NCBI GenBank assembly: GCA_013364255.1
Contig: CP054937.1
Span: 26,058 to 90,057 of the forward strand
Reading direction: 5' to 3'
Origin: Streptomyces seoulensis
GTDB lineage: Bacteria > Actinomycetota > Actinomycetes > Streptomycetales > Streptomycetaceae
DNA: 64,000 nucleotides
Part shown: positions 24,608-32,880 of the stretch, one piece after another
Layout of the letters: each line of letters opens with the position of its first letter
How positions within the stretch are numbered: position 1 is the first letter of the stretch
Notes under the pieces: generated by a model
The model's database searches: none
What the model saw: only the letters and a program-made list of their open reading frames with translations
Told to the model about the DNA's origin: nothing
Translations under genes and position numbers: made by a program

Positions 24608-24633
24608 GTGTACCGTTCGTACACTCGAACACA
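24608..24633 (+). promoter_or_regulatory. Palindrome over a possible leaderless start
   Basis: GTGTAC-CGTTC-GTACAC (24608-24624) overlaps TACACT (24620-24625), a plausible -10 that would place transcription start at or next to ATG 24633. No ribosome site precedes that ATG, consistent with a leaderless mRNA. No strong -35. Confidence 0.4.
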
Positions 24634-24977
24634 TGAACGACCGCACGACCCCGTCCCGACTCGACATGCTCCGCTTTCTCGAGCGCGTGCAGGTCGCGGA
24701 CCTGGAGCGGACACGGCGGTGGATCGCCGACGAGGAACGCCGGCAGGTGGAGAAGCAGCGCGGGATCGAGGCGCGGCCGCCCGCCCCGGACTGGCTGCTC
24801 GAGCTGGGCCTGAATCGGGATGCCCTGCCGGTGGGCGTGCATGTCGGGGGCTGCCATATGGCGGGGAAGCGGGTGCGGGGCATCGAGCGTGGGGAGGCGC
24901 TGCGGTGGCTGGCGGGTGGTGTGGTGGCATGCACGCACTGCCGGCCCGATGCGGATCTGGGATTCCTGGAAGGGTGA
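24633..24977 (+). CDS. DUF6233-like protein
   Basis: 114 residues. PDWLLELGLNRDALPVGVHV, GGCHMAGKR and VVACTHCRPDADLGFL match a Streptomyces-restricted family (DUF6233 as I recall) with conserved Cys/His. Function unknown. Probably leaderless. Confidence 0.65.
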   Translation: MNDRTTPSRLDMLRFLERVQVADLERTRRWIADEERRQVEKQRGIEARPPAPDWLLELGLNRDALPVGVHVGGCHMAGKRVRGIERGEALRWLAGGVVACTHCRPDADLGFLEG

Positions 24978-25019
24978 CCTGCATCTTTGAAGGAGTTGAG
25001 TGAACCTCCTTGCGACATC

Positions 25020-25041
25020 GCCTCACTGTGAGGCATAGTTA
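25020..25041 (+). promoter_or_regulatory. GCCTCAC-T-GTGAGGC operator with -10, copy 1
   Basis: A perfect 15-nt palindrome (25020-25034) followed one base later by TAGTTA (25036-25041), a likely -10. The same arrangement recurs before the next gene at 25624. Confidence 0.65.
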
Positions 25042-25068
25042 AGGCATCGCAAGGGGGAGGAGCCCACG

Positions 25069-25599
25069 ATGAACACCACCGATGCCGCCACCCAGGCCAA
25101 CGTCACCGTTGCCACCATCCGCACCTGGTGCCGCCACGGCGTCGTCACCGCCACCAAGCGGGCCGGCCGGTGGATCATCGACACTGCCTCCCTCGCCGCC
25201 CGCATCGCCATCGGCAAGATGAAGCGCCCCACCAAGCCCGCCGTCCTCACCACCGAAACGCTCATCGCGATCGGTGGCCGACGCTGGCAGAAGAACGGCA
25301 TGGACCGCGTCTACATCAACAACTGGCACGAGTTCGCCGGCCTGGAGGCCAGCTACTACAAGACCGGCAACGTTTCCAGCGCCTCCTTCCAGGGCCGGTC
25401 CATCGCCAACGGTCGCGTCGCCGGGATCATGGGCGCGATCGACAAGGTCTGGTTCGACGCCGCGGACGGCAAGCTCCACGCCAGCTACTACGACGGCGCC
25501 CGCACCTATGAGATCCGCTTCTGGAACGGCGTTCGCGACACCTTCGACCTAGTCGGCGCCACCTTCGACGGCATCAAGGCCGCCGTCGCCTCTCTCTGA
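25069..25599 (+). CDS. MerR-like HTH protein (176 aa)
   Basis: ATG 25069 after GGGGGAGGAG. Residues 1-50 form an HTH of the MerR/excisionase type (DAATQANVTVATIRTWCRHG, VVTATKRAGRWII). The remainder is a compact domain with GGRRWQKNGMDRVYINNWHE. Co-regulated with the next gene through an identical operator. It could be the regulator acting on it. Confidence 0.65.
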   Translation: MNTTDAATQANVTVATIRTWCRHGVVTATKRAGRWIIDTASLAARIAIGKMKRPTKPAVLTTETLIAIGGRRWQKNGMDRVYINNWHEFAGLEASYYKTGNVSSASFQGRSIANGRVAGIMGAIDKVWFDAADGKLHASYYDGARTYEIRFWNGVRDTFDLVGATFDGIKAAVASL

Positions 25600-25623
25600 A
25601 CAAGTTCACGAAATCACCGCTGC

Positions 25624-25645
25624 GCCTCACCGTGAGGCATAGAAT
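25624..25645 (+). promoter_or_regulatory. GCCTCAC-C-GTGAGGC operator with -10, copy 2
   Basis: The palindrome 25624-25638 and TAGAAT (25640-25645) repeat the layout of 25020-25041. Only the central base and the -10 tail differ. Confidence 0.65.
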
Positions 25646-25675
25646 GTGCACCGCCAACAGGAGAAGGAGCCTCCC

Positions 25676-26317
25676 ATGGCCACCACCACGACCGTCCGCA
25701 TCATCAAGTGCACCGACCCCACCAAGCTGTTCCGCCACTACGACGGCCAGTCCGAAGCCCAGCCGGCGTACATCGAGCTGGACCTGCGCGAGGGTACTCT
25801 CCTCGCCGACTACGACGCCGAGGTCGGCGGCGCCATTCCGTTTTCCACCTACCACGGCTTCGAGCGGCGCTACAGCATCCCCGTCCTGACCGGCGAGGCC
25901 GCGAACCGGGTGATGCAGGAGATCGCCCCGCTCGCCGAGCGGATCCTTGCTGACTGGGTTGAGGAGTGGGACGGCAACAACATGGTTGCCCGCCTCGGCG
26001 GGGATGCCCTTGCAGCCGAGGAGGAGATCGAGAAGATGCTCGGTAACGGTCTCGGATCCTACGACCGTGAGCACCCCTTCGCCCCGGACGACCTGGTCAC
26101 CGCGTGGGACATCGACGGCGCCGTGAACGGCTGCGAGGCCGAGGACTACGACATCATCGCAGAGACGACCGACGAGCGCCTGGAGGAGATCGAGAAGGAG
26201 ATCCTGTCGGACCTCGCCGCCTGCGGTGAGGGCTCGGTGGTGGTCTGCCACGGCCTGAACGACTACCTGCGCAACCTGCGTGACGGGCTGGCCGAAGACG
26301 ACACTGACGAGGACTGA
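25676..26317 (+). CDS. Strongly acidic hypothetical protein (213 aa)
   Basis: ATG 25676 follows GGAGAAGGAG. Asp/Glu greatly outnumber Lys/Arg, with acidic patches at the end (GLAEDDTDED) and in EETTDERLEEIEKEIL-like helices. Contains FSTYHGFERRYSIPVLTGEA and DDLVTAWDIDGAVNGCEAED. A DNA-mimic or anti-restriction role is conceivable for so acidic a phage protein but is only inference. Own promoter and terminator. Confidence 0.6.
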   Translation: MATTTTVRIIKCTDPTKLFRHYDGQSEAQPAYIELDLREGTLLADYDAEVGGAIPFSTYHGFERRYSIPVLTGEAANRVMQEIAPLAERILADWVEEWDGNNMVARLGGDALAAEEEIEKMLGNGLGSYDREHPFAPDDLVTAWDIDGAVNGCEAEDYDIIAETTDERLEEIEKEILSDLAACGEGSVVVCHGLNDYLRNLRDGLAEDDTDED

Positions 26318-26333
26318 CCAGCCCCAATCCAGC

Positions 26334-26368
26334 GCGGCCCGCCACTGAAGAAGGCAGTGGCGGGCCGC
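26334..26368 (+). terminator. Terminator after acidic protein gene
   Basis: GCGGCCCGCCACTG (26334-26347) pairs perfectly with CAGTGGCGGGCCGC (26355-26368). Confidence 0.7.
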
Positions 26369-26392
26369 AGCGGCACGGAAGGAGCCCGCACC

Positions 26393-26626
26393 ATGACCAA
26401 CGACATAGAGCAGCTGTGGACCATCGACGAGGTAGCCGCCTTCTTCGAGTACGAGGGCGCATCAGCGACCGGGAGTGCCCGTAAGACGCTGTCCCGGCTC
26501 GGTGTGGCAGCTGCGGCTCGTCAGCCGGGGAGGGCCGGGAAGTCCCTGTACCGGGTGGCCGAGGTGAAGGCGGCGCACGCCGCCCGGCCCGGCCGCGGAA
26601 AGCGCACCGACCTGTCCAACGCCTGA
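26393..26626 (+). CDS. Small HTH protein (excisionase/MerR type)
   Basis: 77 residues, ATG 26393 with GGAG upstream. QLWTIDEVAAFFEYEGASAT then GSARKTLSRLGVAAAARQPG and KSLYRVAEVKAAHAARPG read as a winged HTH with the expected Y-R-V-x-E-V strand. Likely a DNA-binding accessory factor. Confidence 0.65.
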   Translation: MTNDIEQLWTIDEVAAFFEYEGASATGSARKTLSRLGVAAAARQPGRAGKSLYRVAEVKAAHAARPGRGKRTDLSNA

Positions 26627-26643
26627 TCACGAGAGGCATCCGA

Positions 26644-26949
26644 ATGTTCAACCTGGCTCTGGACGCTGTGGGATGGACCGTCCTTGCCGTCGCGATCGCG
26701 GGCATCTTCACCGGCGTCTTAGCTGAGCGGAGTTACTACGGGTACCTCGCCATCAGCATGGTGGTGCTTTTCCTGCGGCACGTCCTGGTGGGCCACACCA
26801 TCGCGGCGGGCATTCACACCGCCGGCGTGACGTGGGCGGCATGGAAGTGGTGGAACAGTGGCGGGGGCGACGGCGCCAGGCGGCGCCTGCGGAAGTGGGC
26901 ACGACAGTTCCGCAGTGTACGTCGCACGGCTCCAGCAGGCGCCCTGTGA
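26644..26949 (+). CDS. Small membrane protein (101 aa)
   Basis: Hydrophobic spans at ~4-25 and ~35-52, possibly a third at ~55-70, then a basic tail (ARRRLRKWARQFRSVRR). The pattern resembles holin-like or Spd-like small proteins, but no signature decides. GTGA overlap with the next gene. Confidence 0.55.
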   Translation: MFNLALDAVGWTVLAVAIAGIFTGVLAERSYYGYLAISMVVLFLRHVLVGHTIAAGIHTAGVTWAAWKWWNSGGGDGARRRLRKWARQFRSVRRTAPAGAL

Positions 26950-27956
26950 CCAGGCGTGCTTCTCAGGCCCTGAACGCGAGGCAGATCCCCGACATTCGCG
27001 CCGAGCTGGTGCAGTGGCTGTCCGACCCGGGCCCGGCCGGCGGGCAGGCACGGTGGGCGAAGGGCCTCGATCCGCGTACCGCGCGCGAGGAGCGTCAGGC
27101 TGCCGCGGACTGGGCCACCGGCTTGCGGGCCGCTGAGCTGTTCTACGTCGCCAAAGACATGACCCGCATGGCCGTATCCGCAGGCCTGGCCCTACCGTCC
27201 TACCAACTTCATCCCGAGGACCTGCCGGCCACGCACGGGCTGCTGGTGTGGGAGGAGTACGCCACCGACTCCTACGACGGCGGCGAGTACACCGGCTGCC
27301 CGATCATCGGAGTGTCTTGGGCGCAGCAGGGCGGCGGGGTCCACTTCCGCACGTGGTGTCTGCGTGAGGACTGGATTGCCTTCCAGGCGAAGGGCGACGT
27401 GAAGGCTGGCCTGAGGGACCTGACGGCTGACGAGGTGCGCCGGCTGCGGATCGAATGTCCGCAGCAGATCGTGTGCATGACGTCTGGGTTCCTGCCGTTC
27501 GGGAAGGTCCCGGGCTGGCTGTCGTGGGCGCCTGGCGACACCTCCGGAATGACGATGACGGAGCTGGAGAGCCGCACGAAGTCCGAGGGCCTGCATGAGC
27601 AGGCTGAGCGGGCGCTGATCGTCACGTGGCTGCTGATGGGGCAGACCCTGGCCCGTGAGGAGGAGACGGCACCGTCCAAGTCGTCGGCGAAGCACCTGCG
27701 CCGAATGGATCCGGACCTGCTGGCGAGTGTCCGGTACGTGCAGCTGCGGCACGCCAGCATGCTCAGCAACGGCGACCGCGGCGAGGGGACGGGCCGGCCG
27801 TATCAGCACCGGTGGATCGTCCGCGGACACTGGAGGAACCACTGGTATCCGTCACGTCAGGCGCACCGGCCGATCTGGATTGACGCTCATGTAAAGGGTC
27901 CGGATGGGGCGCCGCTGCTGGACCCGGACAAGCTGGTGCACGTGCTGCGCCGATGA
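26946..27956 (+). CDS. Hypothetical protein common on actinobacterial elements
   Basis: 336 residues from GTG 26946. Helical N terminus, a central WEEYATDSYDGGEYTGCPII segment, and a C-terminal HRWIVRGHWRNHWYPSRQAH followed by RPIWIDAHVKGPDGAPLL. I recall that signature from plasmid and phage proteins without function. Last gene of the rightward block. Ends at a bidirectional hairpin. Confidence 0.55.
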   Translation: MTRRASQALNARQIPDIRAELVQWLSDPGPAGGQARWAKGLDPRTAREERQAAADWATGLRAAELFYVAKDMTRMAVSAGLALPSYQLHPEDLPATHGLLVWEEYATDSYDGGEYTGCPIIGVSWAQQGGGVHFRTWCLREDWIAFQAKGDVKAGLRDLTADEVRRLRIECPQQIVCMTSGFLPFGKVPGWLSWAPGDTSGMTMTELESRTKSEGLHEQAERALIVTWLLMGQTLAREEETAPSKSSAKHLRRMDPDLLASVRYVQLRHASMLSNGDRGEGTGRPYQHRWIVRGHWRNHWYPSRQAHRPIWIDAHVKGPDGAPLLDPDKLVHVLRR

Positions 27957-27963
27957 CGCACGA

Positions 27964-27998
27964 CCGCCCGCCTCGACGGGGGATTGCGAGGCGGGCGG
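27964..27998. terminator. Hairpin between convergent genes
   Basis: CCGCCCGCCTCG (27964-27975) pairs with CGAGGCGGGCGG (27987-27998). It separates the rightward 26946 gene from the leftward protease gene. Confidence 0.65.
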
Positions 27999-28144
27999 AA
28001 GGCAACGGTACAGGGGTCCTCCGACTCCACAAGGGCAGTCGGGCCACCTCTCAAGCAGCGCGAAGCGTGAGCGCCGGGTCTCTCACCCGGATACCGCATC
28101 CTCAGCATGGCACGCCCCACTGACAACGGTTCCCGGAACGCGTC

Positions 28145-28912
28145 TCAGTTCTGGCGGAGGGTGTAGTTCGCGAGGAGCTGACGCAGGCCGGGCAGGTCGT
28201 ACTCGGTGGAGAACCGGCCGGCTTCCATCCCCGACACCGCGGTACGGCCTGTGCCCGCCGACACCTGGACAGGATTGCCGCGGTTAGGCCCGCACATGAC
28301 CGGCCGTAGCCCGGTCGCCGTGTGCACGCACTCCCCGTCGGCGACGGTCCCGTCCCCGTTCAGGTCCTGGTTGGGGTGGGCAAGGCCGAGGATGTGCCCG
28401 AGTTCGTGGGTGACTGTGTCCCGCCGGCGCGCCTCGTTCACCCCGGCATCCGACGAGAACCAGGACGTGGTGGTCCAGTATTCGGTGTCGATGACCATGT
28501 GCCCGCCCCACGCGGAGCCGTCCGCGATCGCGTGGCAGGGGTAGGCGATGGACATGCCCGGCTTCCCGGTGGGCCGGTATGCCAGGTGGACGACGATCTG
28601 ATGCCGGTCCGGGCACGTGCCGATCGGGGTGGTGTCGATCTGGTTGGCGACGGTGAGGGTGACGCCGACCTGGCGGGTGACCTGGAGGGCGGGCATTTTC
28701 AGGTAGGGGGTGAGCTGGTCTCGGGTCGTGGTGTCGGCGAACACGATCTGGTAGGGGTCGGGGGCGAGGCTGTAGACGCCGAGGTTGGTCTCGGCTTTCC
28801 ATCCGGTGGCTTGGTAGAGGGGCTGTGGTGTGGTCGCGGCGATGGTGGTGAGCGCGGCGCCGAGCATTCCGAGGAGGGTGAGGGTCCTTCGGGTTCGTGA
28901 CGGTTTCGGCAT
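28145..28912 (-). CDS. Secreted metzincin-type zinc metalloprotease
   Basis: 255 residues. ATG 28912 is preferred to 28930 because GAAGGG sits between them. The N-terminal signal peptide is basic (MPKPSRTRR) then hydrophobic (LLGMLGAALTTIAAT). The zinc site HELGHILGLAH is at 169-179 (H-E-x2-H-x2-G-x2-H, metzincin type), preceded by C100 and C126. The downstream NQDLNGDGTVADGE looks like a calcium-binding loop. Likely exported cargo rather than a phage function. Confidence 0.82.
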   Translation of the reverse strand: MPKPSRTRRTLTLLGMLGAALTTIAATTPQPLYQATGWKAETNLGVYSLAPDPYQIVFADTTTRDQLTPYLKMPALQVTRQVGVTLTVANQIDTTPIGTCPDRHQIVVHLAYRPTGKPGMSIAYPCHAIADGSAWGGHMVIDTEYWTTTSWFSSDAGVNEARRRDTVTHELGHILGLAHPNQDLNGDGTVADGECVHTATGLRPVMCGPNRGNPVQVSAGTGRTAVSGMEAGRFSTEYDLPGLRQLLANYTLRQN

Positions 28913-28993
28913 GCCCTTCAGTCTGGGCACACCCGGGCGGCGCGTTCCCTCCGCTCAACTCTTGCCTTGCTCCCAAGGGGAAGGGCCCACACC

Positions 28994-29287
28994 TTAGGGG
29001 CGCTCCCAGTCGCCTTCGTCATTGGCCACCATGGCAGCTCCGCAAGGTCGGCACAGACCTGTTCGCCTAGGCTGGGCAAACTCCGTGATGTCGACGACAT
29101 CATCGTGTGAGCATCGGCCTTGGTCGACCGGCTTGGCCAGAGCAACCGCGCGAGCGGCAGCGGTACCCGGATCGGGAATGATGCCGAGGAGTTCGTTCTC
29201 CAGGACGGCGATGCGGTCGGGATCGGCTCGGTGGTCAGGCGCAGGCTGTCTTGTGGGGCGCCGCTCCCAGAATCGGAGAAAGCTCAT
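28994..29287 (-). CDS. Small protein with C-terminal Cys pair
   Basis: 97 residues. Start fixed by a TGATG overlap with the upstream gene. DRIAVLENELLGIIPDPGTA is helical. The end carries GLCRPCGAAMVANDEGDWER with further C/H in GRCSHDD. Possible zinc binding, function unknown. Confidence 0.5.
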   Translation of the reverse strand: MSFLRFWERRPTRQPAPDHRADPDRIAVLENELLGIIPDPGTAAARAVALAKPVDQGRCSHDDVVDITEFAQPRRTGLCRPCGAAMVANDEGDWERP

Positions 29288-29883
29288 CAGGCACCTTCCT
29301 TGAAGCTTGTGCGGGCTCGCTGCGGGTGGAGGATGCCGCCGAGTTCCAGGAAGCGTGTTACGCCCTCCGCAGTGAGGAACGAGTAGGTCACGTTGATGCC
29401 GTAGTCCAGAAGATCCCGGTCGACCTCGCGAAACAAGGCGGCCGTTACCACCTTGTCCGGGTACACCGTGCAGAGCAGTTCCCATGCTGTGGGGGTACGG
29501 ATGGCGTCCTCGAGGGGCATGGCCTGGCGGAGGGCGGTCCGGTCGGTGATGCATTGCAAGAGCGCCAGGGTCGTGATGTCGGATCGCTTGCTCTTGGGCG
29601 GGAGCGTCTCGCAGGGGAGTTGACGGTGCTCCATGGCTACCTGGTCGGGGTCGTTCGGGTCGACGTACCGGAATCCGTCAGCGTTCCGCAGGAATGCGTA
29701 GTGGTCGACGACCGGCCCGTCGGCGGATTCTACGACCTTGAGGTCTGTTGTGACGGGGATGTCGTGGGGGCTGATGCCGTTGGTGGTGAGCCAGGCGTTC
29801 AGCGCGATGCGACGGGGCGTGCCGCAGATGTACGGCCACGTCTCTGCCGTCGTCAGTAGCGTCTCGGACGGTTCCGGCGGCAT
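29287..29883 (-). CDS. Hypothetical alpha/beta protein (198 aa)
   Basis: Coupled by TGATG overlaps at both ends. No membrane span. Motifs such as CGTPRRIALNAWLTTNGISP and VVDHYAFLRNADGFRYVDPN do not identify a family for me. Part of a three-gene leftward set with the neighbours on either side. Confidence 0.55.
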   Translation of the reverse strand: MPPEPSETLLTTAETWPYICGTPRRIALNAWLTTNGISPHDIPVTTDLKVVESADGPVVDHYAFLRNADGFRYVDPNDPDQVAMEHRQLPCETLPPKSKRSDITTLALLQCITDRTALRQAMPLEDAIRTPTAWELLCTVYPDKVVTAALFREVDRDLLDYGINVTYSFLTAEGVTRFLELGGILHPQRARTSFKEGA

Positions 29884-30188
29884 CAGACACCGTCCTCGGT
29901 GGGTTGGAGGGCGACCTGCGGGTACTGCTGGGCGCCTTCCGGGACAGGCCGGGGCTTGACGGTTCCTCCCAGAGGCCGGAATGCCGGGCCTAGCAGGGGG
30001 CGGGTGGCCGAAGGGAAGGTGACGAGGTGGTCGCCGGTGTCGATGCACACGTCGTTCGGGCCGATGATGCGGATGCGGCCTTCGCGGAGGCCGATGGGGT
30101 CGACGGTGATGAACGCGACGGTGTCGCCTTCGTGCAGAGGACGGCCGCTGTAGTCGACGGCCTGGGACTGGGGCGTGTCGGAGGGCAT
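29883..30188 (-). CDS. Small beta-rich protein (101 aa)
   Basis: Start at ATG 30188 (MPSDTPQSQAVDYSGRPL). HEGDTVAFITVDPIGLREGR then IRIIGPNDVCIDTGDH reads as a small beta-barrel. First gene of the 30188-28994 set. TGATG overlap downstream. Confidence 0.5.
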   Translation of the reverse strand: MPSDTPQSQAVDYSGRPLHEGDTVAFITVDPIGLREGRIRIIGPNDVCIDTGDHLVTFPSATRPLLGPAFRPLGGTVKPRPVPEGAQQYPQVALQPTEDGV

Positions 30189-30239
30189 GTCCCTACGGTC
30201 TCGCGGATCCGGCCCGCTGTTCCCCCGGCTCATGGGTGA

Positions 30240-30274
30240 GGCCCGGCAGCGTGCTGGGGGCATGCTGCCGGGCC
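30240..30274 (-). terminator. Terminator after type III PKS gene
   Basis: GGCCCGGCAGC (30240-30250) and GCTGCCGGGCC (30264-30274) form an 11-bp stem just downstream of the leftward PKS gene. Confidence 0.65.
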
Positions 30275-30278
30275 GGGC

Positions 30279-31328
30279 TCACACGGTCCAGGTTCCGTGC
30301 AGCGCGGACACCGTGAACCCCGGCCCGTAGGCCACCATCAGCATGCTGGCGCCGTCGTCGGGCGGGGTGTCATGCGTGCGTTCGAGGACCCGCAGAACCG
30401 ATACGCCACCAAGATTGCCTTCCTCGGCGAGCGTGTCCAGGGAGTGGCGGGCATCGTCTTCGGTGAGGCCGAGGGCGGCCGCGGTGTCGAGGATGATGGG
30501 CCGCGATCCGGGGTGGATGACGGGCACGGTGACCGGCCGGCCGGCCAGCCAGTCGACGACGGCGGGCATCGCGTTGCGGGCGCCACCAGAGGACTTCTTG
30601 GTGGAGTCGAAGTGGAGGCCGGCGGTGTCGATGCGTCCCCAGTAGTAGTCGAGGGAGTTGGGGAGGACGTACTCGTACAGGCTGTCGGGGCTGTGGATGG
30701 TGAGGCCGGGACTGAGAGGTTCGGTGGACACGATCGTTGCGGCCGCGGAGTCTCCGAAGAGGGCTTTGTAGATCATGTGCTCGATGGCGGTGTCGCCGTG
30801 CTGGTAGGAGGTGGAGAGGACTTCGGCGGCGACCACGAGGATGCGTGATCCGGGTCGGAGGAGGGCCTGTTCGGTGGCGCGGATGAGGGCGTGGGCGCCG
30901 CCGGCGCAGGCTGTGGTGGTGAGGGCGGTGCGGTGGATGTCCGGGTTGAGGCCGAGGTGGTGGACGAGGTGGACGTCGAGGTTGGGGACGGACCAGCCGG
31001 TGGCGTGGGTGGTGATGATGCCGGTGATGTCCGCGGGGGTGAGGCTGTGCTGGGTGAGGGTGGTGCGGGCCGCGGTCTCGGCCATGGTGAGTGCGTCGGT
31101 GAAGGCTTGCTGGGTGCGGGCGTGGACGTCAGCGGTGCCGTTGATGGTGGGGGAGCCGATGGGTTGGGTGAAGTACCTCGTACTGACGCCGCAGTTGTTG
31201 ATGACGCGGAGGATGGCTGCGAGTCGGGGGTGGTGGGGGTGGTGGGTGCGGATGTCGTCGGCTATTTCCGCGGTGGTGATTTTGTGTGGGGCGAGGATGG
31301 TGGCGGGCTTGGTGATGTGGACGGGCAT
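30279..31328 (-). CDS. Type III polyketide synthase (chalcone/stilbene synthase-like)
   Basis: 349 residues with the full Cys-His-Asn triad: C141 in TTTACAGGAHALIR, H272 in VIHPGSRPIILDTAAALGL, N305 in AEEGNLGGVSVLRVLE. The C-terminal glycine motif is YGPGFTVSALHG. These enzymes condense acyl-CoA starters with malonyl-CoA into pyrones or phenolics in Streptomyces. Product not predictable from sequence. Unusual cargo for a phage-type replicon. An XRE/MmyB-like regulator gene is immediately upstream on the same strand. Confidence 0.9.
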   Translation of the reverse strand: MPVHITKPATILAPHKITTAEIADDIRTHHPHHPRLAAILRVINNCGVSTRYFTQPIGSPTINGTADVHARTQQAFTDALTMAETAARTTLTQHSLTPADITGIITTHATGWSVPNLDVHLVHHLGLNPDIHRTALTTTACAGGAHALIRATEQALLRPGSRILVVAAEVLSTSYQHGDTAIEHMIYKALFGDSAAATIVSTEPLSPGLTIHSPDSLYEYVLPNSLDYYWGRIDTAGLHFDSTKKSSGGARNAMPAVVDWLAGRPVTVPVIHPGSRPIILDTAAALGLTEDDARHSLDTLAEEGNLGGVSVLRVLERTHDTPPDDGASMLMVAYGPGFTVSALHGTWTV

Positions 31329-31464
31329 GGGTAGTCCCCCCGGGGGTGCGTGGTCGAGTCAGGTCAAGGTAGAGCAAAGTGGCTGGTTTGTTTCCCTCGC
31401 CTACCTGGCATAGTGCCTCGCCGCACCCCGGGGAGGGGCCGGTGGCCCGTGATTGTTACCTCGC

Positions 31465-32280
31465 TCAGAGGGCTTTCAGCATTCCCGGCCGCGGTCCTGT
31501 CCTGCGCGGGCCGGCCCGGTAGAGGAGGATCATCAGGCGGGCTCCGTGCGCGGACAGGGGCTGCGCCACGCACATGGTCACCCACCCAGGCCCCAGCACG
31601 GCGTGGCGAATGGGCCGTTCGTCGCCGTCGGGATGGATGGACGCCCGGCTTGCGTCGTGAAGTGCTCGGACGGCCGGGTCGGTGTTGAGTGTCTCGCGGA
31701 TGCGGCTGAGGGTTTCGTCTTCGGGGCGCTGCGCGAGGGTCGCGTCGAGCTGGGGTATGACGAGGGGCGCCCACGCGGTCGCCCAGTCGGTGAGCTGGTC
31801 GCGGCCGTCGATCAGCATCCACCGCATCGTGTTCTCGGGCGCCTGGCCTTCGTCGAACAGTTGGTGGAACTGGGGGTTGCAGGTGATGAGGTTCCAGGAT
31901 GCGTCGGTGACGTAGGCGGGGTGTTGTATGCCGTTGACGGCGTCGGCCCATGCTGCGGGTACGGCGTATCCGGACGTCTCGTATAGGGGGCCTGGTGGGT
32001 CTTCGCCGCGGGCGTACCGGCAGAGGCTGATCCATTCTTGTTCGTTGAGGGTGAAGAGGCGGGCGATGTCGGTGAGGAGGTCGACTGGGGGGTGGGGGTA
32101 GTTGCCGGATTCGAGGCGGCGGTAGGTGCCGAGGGAGCGGTTGGTGAGTTGGTCTATCTGGTGTTGGGAGAGTCCGGGGGCTCGCCGGCCGGGGCCGGTG
32201 GGGGTGGAGAGGCCGTGGGTTTCGGGGTTGATGCGGGAGCGGTTGTGTTGGAGGAGGTGTTTGAGGGCTTGCTTGTTCAC
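31465..32280 (-). CDS. XRE-family regulator with MmyB-like ligand-binding domain
   Basis: 271 residues. HTH around 36-62 (GLSQHQIDQLTNRSLGTYRR, LESGNYPHPP), then LFTLNEQEWISLCRYARGED. The PAS-like MmyB sensor domain follows (ITCNPQFHQLF, TMRWML, W.PLV.PQL). In Streptomyces these commonly sit beside the biosynthetic or oxidoreductase gene they control, so the type III PKS gene downstream is the likely target. ATG 32280. Confidence 0.85.
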   Translation of the reverse strand: MNKQALKHLLQHNRSRINPETHGLSTPTGPGRRAPGLSQHQIDQLTNRSLGTYRRLESGNYPHPPVDLLTDIARLFTLNEQEWISLCRYARGEDPPGPLYETSGYAVPAAWADAVNGIQHPAYVTDASWNLITCNPQFHQLFDEGQAPENTMRWMLIDGRDQLTDWATAWAPLVIPQLDATLAQRPEDETLSRIRETLNTDPAVRALHDASRASIHPDGDERPIRHAVLGPGWVTMCVAQPLSAHGARLMILLYRAGPRRTGPRPGMLKAL

Positions 32281-32613
32281 TGTGTGGGTCCCCCGGGTGT
32301 TGTTGACTGGAAGTCAGTGTAATTAGCGTGTTGTGTTTTAGCGCTAAAGATCGTCTGTAGATATGTGGTGCATGTGTGATGCATGCTCAGATCTGCATGG
32401 CCGCCGACCTGCCAGGATGATTGTTGGTGATCATGTGGATACACCACCTCGGACAGGCGCCGTTCGATCAACCGAACACGATCGGACAGCGTCAGGAGGA
32501 GGGAACTCCGGGAACACCGGGAATGCCGGTTTCGGGCGCCGTTTCCCCTAGCGGGAATCGCAGCGCGGCACCCGAAAACGGGCAGAACCGGCCGCCGTCC
32601 CGGCTGCCAGACT
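32281..32613. other. AT-richer intergenic region with TTTAGCGCTAAA palindrome
   Basis: About 330 nt upstream of the XRE gene and downstream of the 32680 gene. It is clearly richer in A+T than its surroundings between ~32300 and 32460. It holds TTTAGCGCTAAA (32337-32348, perfect palindrome), TGACT/AGTCA around 32304-32316 and several TGCATG repeats (32371-32400). Probably promoter and operator DNA of the regulator. No convincing gene. Confidence 0.5.
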
Positions 32614-32660
32614 GCGGCCGGTGCCTGACCGCCTCCCCCAGGGGCCCCGGCACCGGCCGC
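32614..32660 (-). terminator. Hairpin ending the P35.6 operon
   Basis: GCGGCCGGTGCC (32614-32625) pairs with GGCACCGGCCGC (32649-32660), 20 nt beyond the last leftward gene. Confidence 0.65.
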
Positions 32661-32679
32661 TGGCATGACCAAAGCCCGC

Positions 32680-32880
32680 TCACGGCCCCACGTACTGGTG
32701 GGCGTCGCGGTGCTGGCCGCAGACTCGCCCGAACCACTCTGCCTGGCATGGTCCGGGGCCTTCGTAGACGTGGTGGGCGATGGTGGCGACGGGGATGGTC
32801 TCCTGCCCGGCGAGCGGCACTGGCGTGGGCTGGGCGAGGCGCCGCTCCAAGTCCGCCCACCGGGCCGCCAGACGGCTCAC
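32680..32880 (-). CDS. Small protein with C-terminal Cys/His (66 aa)
   Basis: Start GTG 32880 overlaps the previous stop (GTGA). Helix VSRLAARWADLERRLAQPTP, then CQAEWFGRVCGQHRDAH with a C-x8-C-x2-H pattern. Distal gene of the P35.6 operon. Confidence 0.5.
   Translation of the reverse strand: MSRLAARWADLERRLAQPTPVPLAGQETIPVATIAHHVYEGPGPCQAEWFGRVCGQHRDAHQYVGP

Noticed and set aside
29548..29560. GATGCATTGCAAGAG resembles the shared operator
   Set aside because: It lies inside a coding sequence, lacks the GCCATGC block and has no -10 at 17 nt, so chance similarity is likely.
32277..32672. 131-codon leftward frame overlapping the XRE promoter region
   Set aside because: Runs through an AT-richer region with palindromes that looks regulatory. 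No ribosome site, and the product is not domain-like.
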